Notes: generated by a model not told the origin, from the sequence alone. 64,000 nt of DNA from Apostichopus japonicus (GCF_037975245.1 NC_092569.1:11592001-11656000); one strand, 5' to 3'. Positions 51,801-64,000 are shown, numbered from the stretch's first letter. Numbers and translations: made by a program.

Positions 51801-53616
51801 TATCAAATCACTAAATGTTGTAGAATGTTGCGGTTCGACCTCTTTTAAAAATTACCAATTTAGTGTATGCTTGGAACATCATAAATAAGCATAAATCTCT
51901 TTTGAAAAGTTCAGTTGCATTGCTTTTAAAATGGCTGATTTATCACACTTTGAAAATTCCGCAATTTGTCGCAACCATGACATTTTGGCATTTTCTTGAA
52001 TTTTGAGGTCTGATTTCTCAGCAATTAAACATTTTACTACCTTTCCATTACAGACGCCAATAGACTCTATCCCATATAAAATGGAAAATAGAGATAAAAG
52101 GCTATACAAGCATGCACTGTCTTGTAGAGATAGGTCAACTTAAAAAATGCCAAAATATTCAATTTTGGAATATTTTTCACTAAATAATGTGCTATGTTTA
52201 GTGATAAATTGATCCTAAACTATTGCTTCAGGATTCTTTCGGAGGTTATTATGCCTAGTCTAAACAATACAAATGATTACAATGATTTCCTGTAATATGT
52301 TTGCAAGATCTAAAGTTGCTATGTCATGCTGCGATTCAGCATGAGGAAGGGGTTTTTATGCCATTTTATTTTTACCAACGTAACCATGTGAGAGCTATGA
52401 AGATATTTTGTTTTAATTACTTGTATAAAGTTCTTACAACTTACCAACTTTCAGGGTTCTAGCTTTTCCCAATATTAATTTGTGAGGTTGTAAAGTTGCT
52501 CTGAAGTACAAAAAGAGGTGTTTGAAAGCTAATAACTCAAAACGCGTCACATTGAAAGATCTGTTGATTTTTTTCTGGAAGAGGTATAGTACCGCCCTGT
52601 TTGTACAACAAAAAAACAGAAGAGCAGTTTGCCTTATTTTTATGAAAATTCCTCATAGTTTGAGATTTTTGCAAAGTAACGTTTTCGCCTTCTGTGCTAT
52701 TCCACATGTTTCTGAGCCCGGGTAATATACTTCAACGTCATTTAATTCAATTGTGTTCATATTTCAATGTCATATAAACAAATACTATTTGCAATATAAA
52801 ATTTACTATAAAATGAATGTCAATGAAGAGGGTCTATCAACATCCATCCGTGATTTGACACGAAATGTCCCTTAAATGTTACATACAGAAATTGAAGTGA
52901 CGTGACCAGCTAACAAGTCTCCCGAAACCAATTGTGTACTAATCAATACCCTTGATATCTACTCAAGCACTCAACAGTACACACTAAAACTAGATTATTC
53001 ATCTTAGCAAGAAAATATGATACAAATGCATACTAGTGGTTGTAGGGGTGTACAAGATCCAAAAAACAACCTCCTTAACACCTTAGTTACTCCAATAAAC
53101 GTATCGATGACAAAACAGTGTTGATTTTAAAGTAATATCATGAATGTTACTAAAACTGTATTCACAGCAACTCATAAAAATAATCATAAATACCAGTTAC
53201 TGTAAGTGATTCACTAATCATAACATCTACAATAATTTTATTAAAGATCAAATTGTCTGATATATCTCAGTAGATTCACAATATGTTATGTGATACACAA
53301 ACGATCACTGTAAGAACCCGCCCTTTTATGATATAAACGTATAAATCGTATATAATGTTGACACGCCTGGTACTTTAAACATTTCAGCTTAAGCTATTCT
53401 GCTCTAGCGTCCTCATTTGGACGACAGGAAATTCCTACCTTGATTTACATGTAGTTTCAATGTCTTGTTAGTGTACTACTGTATAGTATGAACTTCTGAT
53501 TCTAGGATTAAATACTACTGACCTAGATATGCTCAATCAACTAAGAATCATTCTTAACAACATACATATCAAGGTTACGGCTATGACTTGTTCATGTACT
53601 AAAGATAACTTGAGTT
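48808..53616. other. No gene recognised outside the 27-bp array
   Basis: Short overlapping frames only; nothing could be tied to a family. Confidence 0.45.
50561..50728. repeat. 27-bp tandem repeat, six copies
   Basis: Unit close to TTATTGACGCAGTGCGTTCG TTTTGCG. Five of six copies carry TGACGCA or TGACGTA. Confidence 0.85.
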
Positions 53617-53926
53617 AATAATAATAATAATCCGCAGTTATTTTTACGGGGCTTAAACGACCACAAATGTGGTAAAAACCCACAAAGGCTTATAGATGAC
53701 AACTTACACGTTGGATGGTTTCCAATTTAATATTTTTACTCAAATTTGGGATCTTTTCAATTTAGAAAGTCACTTCAGATGGAAAAACCGTAGATTGCTC
53801 TTGGATGAAAAAAACCCTCCTTACTTTGACCCGGCCGGGTATCGAACCCGGAACCTCCCGATTTTTAAGCCTCATTGCTTCAAATGCCAACGCCTCTATC
53901 CAATCGGCCACAGCACAGGTAAAACT
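53617..53926 (-). mobile_element. tRNA-Ser-derived SINE
   Basis: On the minus strand the head reads CTGTGGCCGATTGGATAGAG (box A), a loop with TTTGAA, a long variable region, then GGTTCCGGGTTCGATACCCG (box B, with a perfect T-arm CCGGG/CCCGG). D-arm GCC/GGC, anticodon-like TGA and the long variable arm fit tRNA-Ser. A ~200-bp unrelated body follows, ending in a short (ATT)n tail at 53618-53632. The acceptor ends do not pair, so it is not a working tRNA. Confidence 0.7.
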
Positions 53927-55289
53927 CTCTTGCAAATGACATCTGTAGCGTCAAATGAAACCACGTAGCACATGCTCCACAACGCAAGTTAAACGCTGTA
54001 AGCCTATCATACCGTCCCCACGAGTAATTCGGTGTACACGTGCAGACAAACATGGCCTAGCTATGTGTCAATACCATGAGACCGATCGTATAAATGTATC
54101 GACTAATCAAAAATACGATTCCAGTCTTAGGCTGAAATTGCATCTTTTACAGGCAAGATCTATCATTAATTACACTTGGATATATAACATTAGTGAATAT
54201 CAACAAACCTGTCGAATATATAAGGAGAGAAAGACATTAATTACATTTCTTGCCAAGAAACGATAATTATGAAATTCATGTTTGCCCCATAATATCTGTC
54301 AATGAACTCTCCAAATAATTATCTTCCAGATATAGCGTAAGGAAACTGCTACACCTCACTCTTGATCTAAAGTACGTTATCACAAAACTGACAATTGCCT
54401 CGGGATTCTTATTTATCATCTATAATGTCTCATGGTTGAAAGCAGGGGGTGAGAAGCTTCCAAAAAGTGGGGGAGGGGGACATAACACCAGAGGGGCACT
54501 TTCTCATCCCACAACCACCACTCGTTATGCTAAAAACCGGTACACCCCGGCCATATCACTTAAATATATGTGACGTGTTAGTATGCTATCAATACTATTT
54601 ATTGAGATTGTTTATTGTTAACCGTGGTACAAAAAGATATGGGATGCCATTTTAAAAAATAGCATGTACAGACTAAAAATAAATTATTAAAATAAAATAT
54701 TAAAATTAACAAAGGCTTAAGATATACAAAAGACAGCTCTTCATCAAAGGGGCACATTTTCTTTGCCAGTAAGGCACATTTGCTATTTTGGAAAAAAAGA
54801 GTGGGGGCACGTTCCCCCCGGTGCCCCCCCCGCTCCTACCCCCCCCCCCCGGTTGAATGTGAGTGACTATATTTCAAAATTATTCCTTTCAACTTGAAGT
54901 CGTTTAGTAACATTGTACCAGTCTGCATAAAAAAAGATGTTACACATTTGTAAGTTCCTTTTCGTGTCATTCTTAATGTTGCAGCTCCAAAATGTAGGAA
55001 CAGACTAAATAATGGCAAAGTTTAGCACGCTTTAAATTGTTTACTGAAAACAAATCTGATTTCTAACGAACTTAAGCCTTTCACCGTCCGGTGCTTATTC
55101 GTATTAATCGCTGGATTTTCTGATGTGTGCCTACAGCCTATAGCAATAACTTATATCAACAGGAGACACAAAACCAAAGTAATTGTATCAAATTTAGTTT
55201 GTTTTTTACCGTATGACAGGGTCTTAGTAATAAACAACTCTCCCTAAATAGCTAAGAATAATCTCTCTGCGTTTGAGAAATATCCTAGT
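53927..55289. other. No gene recognised outside the possible 54.4-kb remnant
   Basis: G- and C-rich patches mark the possible DNA-transposon edges; otherwise nothing. Confidence 0.4.
54442..54850. mobile_element. Possible ~409-bp DNA-transposon remnant
   Basis: Bounded by GCAGGGGGTGAGAAGC and a C-rich end (CGCTCCTACCCCCC), with GGTTGAA at 54434-54440 and again at 54851-54857. Inverted-repeat similarity is weak and the C run blurs the 3' edge, so this is tentative. Confidence 0.3.
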
Positions 55290-55849
<560 letters not shown>

Positions 55850-55911
55850 TCTGCTTGTTCAATAGTCGTCTCTCAATATCTAAAATAAAATAGGAGACCA
55901 GGCTACATTCC

Positions 55912-57385
55912 GAAAAAAAGGTGTTCAATAAAGCAATTTCTTAGTAGGGATAATTCTATGCAAAAATTTGAACTGAACATATTGCAAACGTGCTTCAGTA
56001 ATACTCTTGTATGGCATCCTAAACAACATCGCCCACTGCTCAGATTCAAAAGAATAAACAGTGTTCCACTTTTTAAGTGAGGTGGGCAAAGAGGTTACCC
56101 CTTTTAGAAAAACCGGATAAAGTATGTGGGAAACGGAATAATTACCCATAATTTTCTCAAGTAAGAGTTCACTGACAGTAGGGTTATTATCGGTATCCTG
56201 TATGCCGATTTTCCAATGACGAGCAGTAGTGAATAAACGCAAAATTACCAATATTGTAGGTCCTAACAAAAGTAAGGAAATCAAGAGGTCTATTATTAAC
56301 ATCAAAAAAGTCGGCAATTTTCATAATCCCCTTTTTGAACAGAATATCATAAAAAATGGTCTTACTGTTAATTTTTACACTGGAATTATTCCAGATATAC
56401 TCATTTCCAAAATTATTATTAAGTGGGGCATAAGATACTTCACACCAAGCATCCAAAACTTGGCGGAGAAATATATTCTTAATAAAACTAATATCCGTTT
56501 TTGAACAATTACACTGGAAGAAGAATTTATTTCCATATGGCTTTAAAACGGCAAGTGAAAAATATTTTCCAAGGGCTCTCATTAACAGAAAAATAACGGC
56601 GAACCCAAGTACATTTTAAGGATTTCATAAAACTATCAATGTGTGTAACCCTTAGTCCTCCTTCATCAATATTATTAATCATAGTACTCCTCTTAACCTT
56701 GTCAGGGCGCCCACACCAAATAAAATCAAAGATGATTCTTTTCCACATCTTTAACAAAACTAGAGGGAGGGTTAGGTAAGACAAGGAATAGAAACACAAG
56801 AAACAAGTTGCGAAAGGGCAAGAGACTTTACTATGGTATTCCGGCCAATTGGGGTCATATCCCTGACAGACCACGAACGTAGGCATGATTTTAGCCGGGA
56901 TAACTTTGGAGTATAGTTAAGCTCAAACAAATCATTTCTATTGTTCGTAAAGAAAATGCCCAAATAGCTAGCTGGTCCACTGCTAACAGCAATACCACTG
57001 AATGAAGTAAAAGGCCAATCACGAGCAAAAGAGCCAAGAGGAAAAGAACAGACTTATTATAATTGATAACCAACCCAGAGGCTTCCTTCAAGTCACTTAA
57101 AATTTGCAAAGTTTTCTGTAATGAACCTCTAGAGGTATCTAAAACGAAACAGTATCATCAGCATACTGTAAAAGTTTGAAATGATAGTTTCCTACACAAA
57201 GGCCCCTTATTTCCTTATTATGCAAAACACTAAGTGATAAGAGTTCTGCACATAAAATAAACAAATAAGGGCTCAAGGGGCAACCGTGCCTAACTCCTCT
57301 ACCAATACGGAAGTAACCTGTTAAGTAGCCGTTTTTGATTACGCAAGCCATACAATTATTGTAAAGTACAGAAACCCATTTCCTA
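55912..57385 (-). mobile_element. L1/Tx1-like LINE copy 3, truncated at both ends
   Basis: On the minus strand, in order: RIGRGVRHGCPLSPYLFILC, FKLLQYADDTV, DLKEASGLVINYNKS, FTNNRNDLFELNYTPKLSRL, RDMTPIGRNTIVKSLALSQL, FDFIWCGRPDKVKRSTMINN, VLDAWCEVSYAPLNNNFGNE, QFKFLHRIIPTKKLLY. The YADD box is intact here, unlike the other two copies, but frameshifts separate nearly every block. The C-terminal zinc finger and 3' UTR are missing. It starts next to an (ATT)n tract near 57395. Confidence 0.8.
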
Positions 57386-58678
57386 AAAAATAAAATAATA
57401 ATAATAATCGCTCATCAATTTTACACATCTGGACTGTACTTCCTCTGAAACTGATTGGCTGTATCATTTAATGCAATAGTAGAATCTTCAGATTAACATA
57501 TGATATTAGGTTTTGATTAAGATTATCGCTGGTATATTTGTTTCTATTTGTATTTTGCCGCTTAAAATTTGCCACATGTGTAACTCAAGCAATGGAAAGT
57601 TAACCGTATCGGTGCATATGTCCGATTATGGCAAATTATGCAAAGATAATCGCTTTATTCATATTTGTATGTTGTAGCATTATCTCACTGCTTAATATTA
57701 ACTACTGGCGTAACATTACGGAATGTGCAGTTCATCATCAACTAAAATTGCTCCATGTCATCAAAGTAACGTGTATGGCATTATAACTCTTACTTGTGTG
57801 AGAGTAAGAGTTTCACTATATATTAGTGTCCAGTGAATTCATATGATTGAAATGCGGAATTATGTTGCAAATATTACTTCCAAATATGTAAAAATCACTC
57901 CTTAAAACTGTCCAGGCTGAGCACCTTTTAGAGTATAATAAAGGTCAATCCTATCGAAGAGTGACGTCATTGATCTCTTCAAAATGCAAGCTGCTTTCAC
58001 TCTTTAAGTTTGACCTAACTTGTGCAAGAATTTATTCTGATAGGAACTCTTAAATCACGCATCGGTAACGTGATCACCGTAGACACACCCAAATAGTACA
58101 AATACCCGATCTTTCAATATAAAGAGTACGTTATTTCCAGTATAACAGATGAAAATGGTTGATCAAAAGGTTAATTGAATTGAAACTAAAAGAGAAACCA
58201 ACTTTTCATCCAGGTATACTTGATATAGAAGTTGACTGCCCTGCAAGAAATATCGATATATTTATCTTTTCTTCTATTTCCTTTGTGGCAGAAACCGTTT
58301 AACCTACTCACACTGTTCCACAGCTTGTCCCGACAATGACACGTACGTGTTTTGGTATTCTTCATAACTTTCGCTTTCTCTCTAATGAAATGATGGACCT
58401 GTTATAAACGACAAACAAATCATTTCTTAATATCGATTGCCCTGATGACATCCCCCGCTCATCTGTTGCACAAATGCATTTAACATAAGATCCTCAAAAT
58501 TTCACCCCACCCCCCCCCAAAAAAAAAAAGATGTATAAGTGCTACGAGGATGTGGCTTAAATGTAAACGTAAAATATGCTGACACTTTCTAGCAATTTTG
58601 CTAAGCAATCAACTTTAATTTTTTCCCTATTTAATTCCAAATATCGAATGCTTTTTCTTTTTACTTATTTATTCCTAG
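57386..58678. other. No gene recognised; probable 5' part of the C-type lectin gene
   Basis: The missing signal exon of the C-type lectin should lie here or further upstream; I could not identify it. Confidence 0.4.
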
Positions 58679-58897
58679 ACTGTAAAAACGGCTGGATTAG
58701 TTACAGTTTCAGTGACAGTTATTATTGTTTCATGGAAATAGTGAGGAAATGGACAGTTGCCAGCAGGGTGTGGGAAAGGATTGATGGACATCTACTTCAA
58801 GTTGATAGTAGCTATGAGAATGAATTTATTTGGACGACCATGGAAAGTATTGACGCGAAATATGTTTGGCTTGGAATCACGGATCAATTTGATGAAG
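58679..58897 (+). CDS. C-type lectin-like gene, first CTLD exon
   Basis: A 219-base exon, phase 1 in and phase 1 out, acceptor TTTATTCCTAG, donor GTAACC. It encodes CKNGWISYSFSDSYYCF, then the helix region (ASRVWERIDGHLLQVDS, ENEFIW) and YVWLGITDQFDEG. This is the N-terminal half of a C-type lectin domain: WI.Y..SCYYF, A...C-type helix, LV.I.S..E..FI, WLG..D. The expected helix Cys is replaced (RVWERI). Upstream sequence in the same frame starts MLFLFTYLFL, which is the pyrimidine tract read as codons, so a separate signal exon is more likely; I did not find it. Confidence 0.75.
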
Positions 58898-59327
58898 GTA
58901 ACCAGATCATAGACCTATAATTTTCTTTTTTTTTTCTAAATCAAGATCATGCATCATTGCAAAGCCAGCTTTATTCAACATAAACGGGTAACGTGAAACA
59001 TGTGGAGATATGCTTTCCACTTCTCCTCCAATATACTAGTTTGACGCAATAAGCCTCAACTTCAAAATGTTATGATCAACATTCTATAACGGTATGTATC
59101 TATTATATGATGCCGTTGCTGAATGGATCTTGTGCCATTGCAAAAGTTAACAGGTAACCGGTTTCTGCTGAATTACGTTTATAGGCTACTTGACAAAGTC
59201 TAATGGGAAATTGCATTGAAAAGGGAATCGTTATTTCATTGGCATAACAACATTAAGCTACCTATATTTGTTGTACGCAAGGCATAAGACTTAGACACTG
59301 CAACCGTTAAACTTTTCTCCTCTGAAG

Positions 59328-59428
59328 GAGTCTGGGTTACCGATGACACGCAAACACCATCAGAGTATACGAACTGGGAGTCTTCGGAACCCAACAATCT
59401 CTACAACGAAGACTGCGCGGCTAATTAT
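59328..59428 (+). CDS. C-type lectin-like gene, second CTLD exon (end uncertain)
   Basis: Phase 1 acceptor (CTCCTCTGAAG). It encodes GVWVTDDTQTPSEYTNWESS, then EPNNLYNEDCAANYMSC. NW.S.EPNN with the EPN motif is the mannose-type carbohydrate/calcium site of C-type lectins, and EDCA is the following conserved Cys. The expected WND and final Cys do not follow. The frame runs on through unrelated residues to a TAA at 59489, and no good donor is seen at the break. The rest is either in an unseen exon or lost. Confidence 0.65.
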
Positions 59429-59491
59429 ATGAGCTGTTATTTACTTTTTCCCCAAATTTCTAAACATACTTTTGTTAAATACCCCCCGTAA

Positions 59492-60540
59492 GCACTACCC
59501 ACCCCCCACCCCACCTGCCTCCTAAATTTATGAATTTATTTTAATTAGTACTCACATTTTCTTCTTTTGAATATTTTAATTAATGATCCCAAACATTTTA
59601 TTGTTATGCTATTTTACATTATTTTTTTATTTATTTGAAATGACTGAAACCTGACTATTCAATCTTATAAGCATATATTCAGATAATTACATGAGATATT
59701 ATTATATTATATTATATTATTTATTATTATATTATTTTTATCCGATTCGATTAAATACACTCAAAAGCTGTACATAATTAAACAGTTTCATATAAAACCT
59801 CGTTTTTATAAACTAATTTTAGTCAATTTTCCTAATCAACAAATCAAAGTTGATCATGAAGAGCTTTTTCAAACTATTTTTTTTTGGGGGGGGGGGGGGA
59901 GTCCGTCGGCTCACTTCTGTCCTCTGATCCACATTGTGTTTTCATTAGAGATATTGTCCGGTGCGCAATATTCGTTTCTGAGCTTGGAATGAACAGGATC
60001 ATATTGGATTTAATACTCACAGCCTCTGTTTAACAATCATGCCGCTGCCGCTAAAGATGAAACGAAAGAAAAAAACATTTTACAAGTATGGGAATTCCGA
60101 GTCCATCGAAGCTGAAATATGATGCATATTATATTACGTTTGTAACTTTATTTGTTTAAAAAAAATGCACACTAATAAATCCATCTACCGAATCATCTAT
60201 AAAGTCAGAGAGTTCACTTTCTGGTGGTAGCTTTCTCTGCCACCCCTCTCTTTCCTCAAACGGGGCAGTGGTTGGTTAACGATTCCCACGCTTGTGGCTA
60301 AGCCACACCTTAGTTACATAGTCTGTTATCAGCATACTTTATAACATACAGAAAAGTAACCTAAAATAACACAGAATATGTCATATTTTAAAAGTCTAAT
60401 ATCAATTTTATATCCATGTTTTACAAATATTTGACACGTGATGTGACACTCACTCTATAGAGTGATGCACTTTGGCAATCCATTAGAATAAAGGATGGCC
60501 GCAGTAAATGCTCTCTGATAACAATTGTCTTTTAGTTGTA
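59492..60540. other. No gene recognised
   Basis: Searched for the missing WND exon of the C-type lectin. A TGGAATGAA at about 59982 gives no lectin-like context. A T/G homopolymer run lies near 59875-59900. Confidence 0.4.
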
Positions 60541-60551
60541 TTTTCAGAATA
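60541..60551. repeat. Candidate target-site duplication of LINE copy 2
   Basis: TTTTCAGAATA at 60541-60551 is repeated at 62686-62696, just after the poly(A). The LINE coding match begins immediately after the 5' copy. Confidence 0.6.
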
Positions 60552-62682
60552 TTCGCTGTATTTTGGACACTATGGACTATTGTAGGAATAATTCGATCCC
60601 TAGATTTTACTTTTTATTGATTTTGAAAAGGCTTTTGATAGGTTGAATTGGGACTTTATTTTTCACTGCTTACATTTATTCAAGTTTCATGATAACTTTT
60701 GTCAGTGGGTTCGTACCCTCTACGCATGTTCTTGCAATAATGGTTTTGCATCTCATTATTTTGATATTACTAGAGGTGTTAGACAAGGCTGTCCCTTAAG
60801 TCCCTATATTTTTATAGTTTGTGTAGAACTGCTGGCTATGAAAATTAATGCTAATAAGAGTATTAAAGGTATTTCTGTTCTTAATGAGGAGCTTAAAATC
60901 CTTCAGTATGCAGCCGACACAGTTTTGTTTTTAGATGGTTCTTATAATTCATTAAAGGAAACTGTTTTAGTTTTGAAGCATTTTGAATTGGCCTCAGGAC
61001 TTAAAATTAACTTTGACAAGTCCAATATTTTCCGCCTTGGTCCTTTCATTGGTCGTAAACCAAATTTTATTGATTTGTATTCGTTCAAGTGGACTGAAAG
61101 CCAAGTTACTGCTTTAGGAATCGTTGTGAGTAATGACCGTGACAGCCTTTTCAGGCTGAATTTTATGCCAAAATTATCTCGGCTAAAGAGTATTTTGAAT
61201 TTGTGGTTATGTCGTGGTTTAACCCCAATTGGTAAAATTATTCTGGTTAAAAGCTTTGGTATTTCCCAGTTTGTGTACTTATTTCAATGCTTTCCAAATC
61301 CTCCGGATTGTTTTATCAAGCAACTGGAAACTATTTATTCAAATTCATCTGGCATGGGAAACCAGACAAGATTAAACGTAATACGTTGATTAGCCCTATC
61401 TCAGAAGGTGGGTTGAATGCAACTCATATTAAAAGTTTCATACACGGTTTAAAATGTTCATGGGTTAAGCGTTATACTAGTAATAACACTGCTTTTTGGA
61501 AGTTGTTCTTTAATTATTACCTTAAGGATTATGGGGCCCATTTGGTTTTTGATTGTAATTATAAGGCAGTTGATATACACACAAATAATGTATTTATCAA
61601 TGGTATTTTACACGGTTGGACTCTCTTCACCTTAAAAGATGTCACTGAAAATTATGTTAGTCAAATGATATGGAATAATCACAACATATAGGTGAATAAT
61701 CGTATTATTTTTTATAAAGCATGGTATAACAATGGAATCAAATTTGTAAGCGATCTTACTAATGAGGGTGGTAATCTTTTATCTTTTTCTGACTTTAGAG
61801 AAAAGTATCATATTAATTGTCCTCTCACTATTTACTATGGTGTAATTAGTGCTATTCCAGGTCATTGGAGAAGGTCATTGAATCACAGTAATACTAATCC
61901 TGAAACATTGAACACTCAGGCTATTTAATATCAGTCACGGTTCATTTATAAGCAGCTTATTCAAAGAGTAATCACTCGCCCTAAGTCTATTGTTAAATGG
62001 AAAGATAAGTTTGATTTTAATGAGAGTCAATGGAATGTTATCTTTCAAATTCCGTTTAAGTCTTTAAGGGAAACAAGTATACAGTATTTCCAGTATCGCT
62101 TTCTTCACCGTATTTTGGGAACAAATTATTTATTATTTCAAATGAAAATGACAGATAACCCTCGTTGTAATTTCTGCGGAGTTAATGATGAAACAATAGA
62201 ACATCTTTTTTTGGGAATGTAATATTAGTGCTAGCTTTATTTTAGACGTTGAGCAAAACATTTTCAATAAACAGTTTGTTTTTTCAAAGAAAGACGTTTT
62301 CTTTGGATATCAACTGTTATCAAAACATCCATTGAACTTTCTAATTTTATATCAAATATTACATTTTTCAGAAGAAAGTTAACAATGGTTCGTTAATTGT
62401 AAACGAATTTTTGTATAAGTTCAAATTTCAACTACAAGTGAAACATCAATTACATAAGAACAAATTACGTGGGCCGTTTCCGTTCCAGACCTTAAAGGCC
62501 ACTTTTAGTACGTACCCATTTTTATTTGAAGAATAGTGGTTGATGTTATGCCATTACTGTTTTGTTTATACGTATAAAGGTTTTAATCCAGAATGTTTGC
62601 GTTTATGTACTTTAAGGAAAATATGTAATGAATGTTGTTGTTGCAAAAGATGAACAATAAATGATGGCTTAAAAAAAAAAAA
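60552..62682 (+). mobile_element. L1/Tx1-like LINE copy 2, 5'-truncated insertion with poly(A)
   Basis: Begins inside the reverse transcriptase (ILDTMDYCRNNSIP), then after a frameshift FIDFEKAFDRLNWDF, GVRQGCPLSPYIF, LQYAADTVLF, LASGLKINFDKSN, GLTPIGKIILVKS, a frameshift near 61300, FIWHGKPDKIKRNTL, a TAG at 61689, and a C-terminal CNFC...EHLF finger (about 62168-62215). The polyadenylation signal AATAAA is at 62656-62661 and the poly(A) at 62671-62682. The catalytic YADD is YAAD, a GAC-to-GCC change at 60913-60915. An 11-bp repeat flanks it. Confidence 0.85.
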
Positions 62683-62896
62683 GTCTTTTCAGAATACAAA
62701 AAAAAATCAGAAGTTGTTTCAATGAGAACAATAAAAAACTTTTTCTGTCAATGTTATCAATTTACAATCAAATGTTGAGGTTTTGTTTGCTAAAAACAAG
62801 TTGTGCAAGTATATGAAGTCTGCCTGAGTATGGTATTAGTTCGCCAACTTTGTCATCATCATGGCAATTCAAAACATTTACATTTTCATAAAATTT

Positions 62897-63577
62897 TCAT
62901 AATGCAACCCTAACGCAAGAAACAGTAATAAGTGCCCCACCAACGGTCACTTTTAAGTGAAAAATTAAAAATAATAATTGAACGAAATATGTTGTAGCGA
63001 CTTCCAACGTCATTGTTGTCGACACGATAACAGGACTTTTGGAGAATACTGCAAGCCTTGTAAACCAATAGCACAAGAAGTACAATATACCCGTCAAAAT
63101 CGAAGGAAAATACAACAAGAAAGATGCTGGTAGATAAAGGGATATAGTATCGATATATAAACATAACAATGTGGACAATATTAACATAAATCCAAATAAA
63201 TGGTGACGCAATAAGTGATGGGTAGTTTGGTGTATGCATTTATAATTCTGAAGTGTAAATTGTAGCCCGATAGATAACGAGCTTGAAAGTACCAAAATTA
63301 TGCCACAACGACAAACATTTGAATTATCAAGGAAAGCTTCATTTTGCCTGTCGAATATGAATGACGGTTGACTAACGTAAACGACAACAGCAAGATGAGA
63401 GATACAAATGAAAACAAATGTACAGAATTGAGACAATCGCTGTTGTAGTACTGTATTCAAAATGGCGACGGATGCTGGGAAGGTGAAATAGAGAGCTACT
63501 GCATCTCCTGGTTGTGTTGATATTATGACAGACGTAGAAAATGTTAGGGTTCCAGTAGCACCAAATAGTCCACATAG
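62897..63577 (-). pseudogene. EamA/SLC35G-like multi-pass transporter, C-terminal two thirds, possibly pseudogene
   Basis: The minus frame is open from an in-frame TAA at 63578-63580 to TGA at 62897. It reads LCGLFGATGTLTF..QPGDAV.LYFTFPASVAILN, then VVVYVSQPSFIF and several hydrophobic helices, ending VTVGGALITVSC. This is the pattern of drug/metabolite transporters of the EamA type (SLC35G-like): repeated hydrophobic helices, QPP-like turn, final VGGAL helix. An ATG at 63606 (MELTEAPLI) lies in frame but is cut off by the TAA, and no acceptor AG lies between that stop and the conserved part. Either it is a decayed copy, or the true N-terminus is elsewhere. Family call moderate, pseudogene status inferred. 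Confidence 0.5.
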
Positions 63578-63606
63578 TTATATCAATGGTGCCTCTGTCA
63601 GCTCCA

Positions 63607-64000
63607 TTTTGAATTGAACACGATTCATTAATAACAAGAAACTATAAAGAGAACAGGCTACCACGCGAAATTAAAAAAACAAACCACTAACTCGAAATTC
63701 TCCGTTTCTCTGGATTTCCAAGCAAAGTAATGTTCTGATTGTAGTCGCAACAAGGGACGTACAGGAAAGAGAACATTATCCCGTCAAATTCTGGAGAAAA
63801 ATGTTGGCCATTTATTTATTTCTACTCTAATTATCTAATAGCATACTGTTTAATGTACGACACAGGCCTATAACAACTTTGATAAAGTCGTTTTTACTTA
63901 AGCTTTTACACACGGTACTCTTACCAGTTCGGACATAACCACCTCAGTTTGAGCTCATATGTCAATTTTCGTAGCATAAAGGAGTCAGATATTATGTTGT
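63607..64000. other. No gene recognised
   Basis: AT-rich flank upstream of the transporter fragment. Confidence 0.4.

Noticed and set aside
53826-53926. Functional tRNA gene
   Set aside because: The acceptor strands do not pair, and a SINE body and tail follow; treated as a SINE head.
57962-57972. Single TGACGTCA as a CRE promoter site
   Set aside because: One palindromic octamer with no nearby transcription start is not evidence.
58576-58678. In-frame Met codons before the C-type lectin exon as its start
   Set aside because: The sequence is a pyrimidine tract ending CCTAG, best read as a splice acceptor.
59982-60120. TGGAATGAA as the missing lectin WND exon
   Set aside because: Surrounding codons show no lectin pattern and no convincing acceptor in the needed phase.

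Overview
The window is animal nuclear DNA: AT-rich, intron-split coding sequence, no operons, and a high load of decayed transposons and very long pure microsatellites. The fibrinogen-related (FReD) and C-type lectin exons look most like echinoderm innate-immune lectins. The short FReD gene resembles, from memory and unchecked, the fibrinogen-like proteins of sea cucumbers, so a holothurian is my best guess.

Four host genes can be supported. (1) Gene A (+, about 17.3-20.6 kb) is a compact secreted FReD lectin: a probable signal-peptide exon plus three FReD exons whose splice phases agree, giving 249 residues. (2) Gene B (+, 31.4-46.4 kb) is a modular secreted lectin of 599 residues in six phase-consistent exons: signal peptide, a 22-residue two-cysteine exon, an 8-unit Ser/Thr-rich mucin-like array of 26-residue (78-bp) repeats, a cysteine-rich/EGF-like module, and a three-exon FReD. 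(3) Two C-type-lectin exons (+, 58.7-59.4 kb) carry an EPN motif, but the rest of the domain is not found. (4) An EamA/SLC35G-like multi-pass transporter fragment (-, 62.9-63.6 kb) has an in-frame stop upstream and may be a pseudogene. Genes A and B share FReD intron positions and phases, so they are local paralogs. With the C-type lectin they form a cluster of probable secreted pattern-recognition lectins.

Most of the rest is mobile DNA. There are three copies of an L1/Tx1-like LINE (4.8-7.0 kb +, 55.9-57.4 kb -, 60.5-62.7 kb +). Other retroelement pieces are an RTE-like C-terminus, a CR1/L2-like 3' end whose tail has grown to (TTA)64, a CR1-like RT relic, two Penelope-like pieces (RT and GIY-YIG endonuclease) and a tRNA-Ser-derived SINE. 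Three hAT-type elements have perfect 8-bp target duplications: 834 bp at 2.3 kb, 308 bp nested inside a LINE at 5.85 kb, and 2274 bp in a gene B intron ending 49 bp before an exon. There are also several foldback or hairpin elements.

Tandem repeats include (GATA)230, (ATCT)72 bounded by a 37-bp direct repeat, (GGAT)~100, a 17-copy 60-bp minisatellite, a 27-bp array with a recurring TGACG core and a G-quadruplex-type (GGGGGA)n tract. The most biologically interesting item is gene B: a lectin whose mucin-like stalk is a recently homogenised coding VNTR. Homology statements come from reading motifs, not from database searches.
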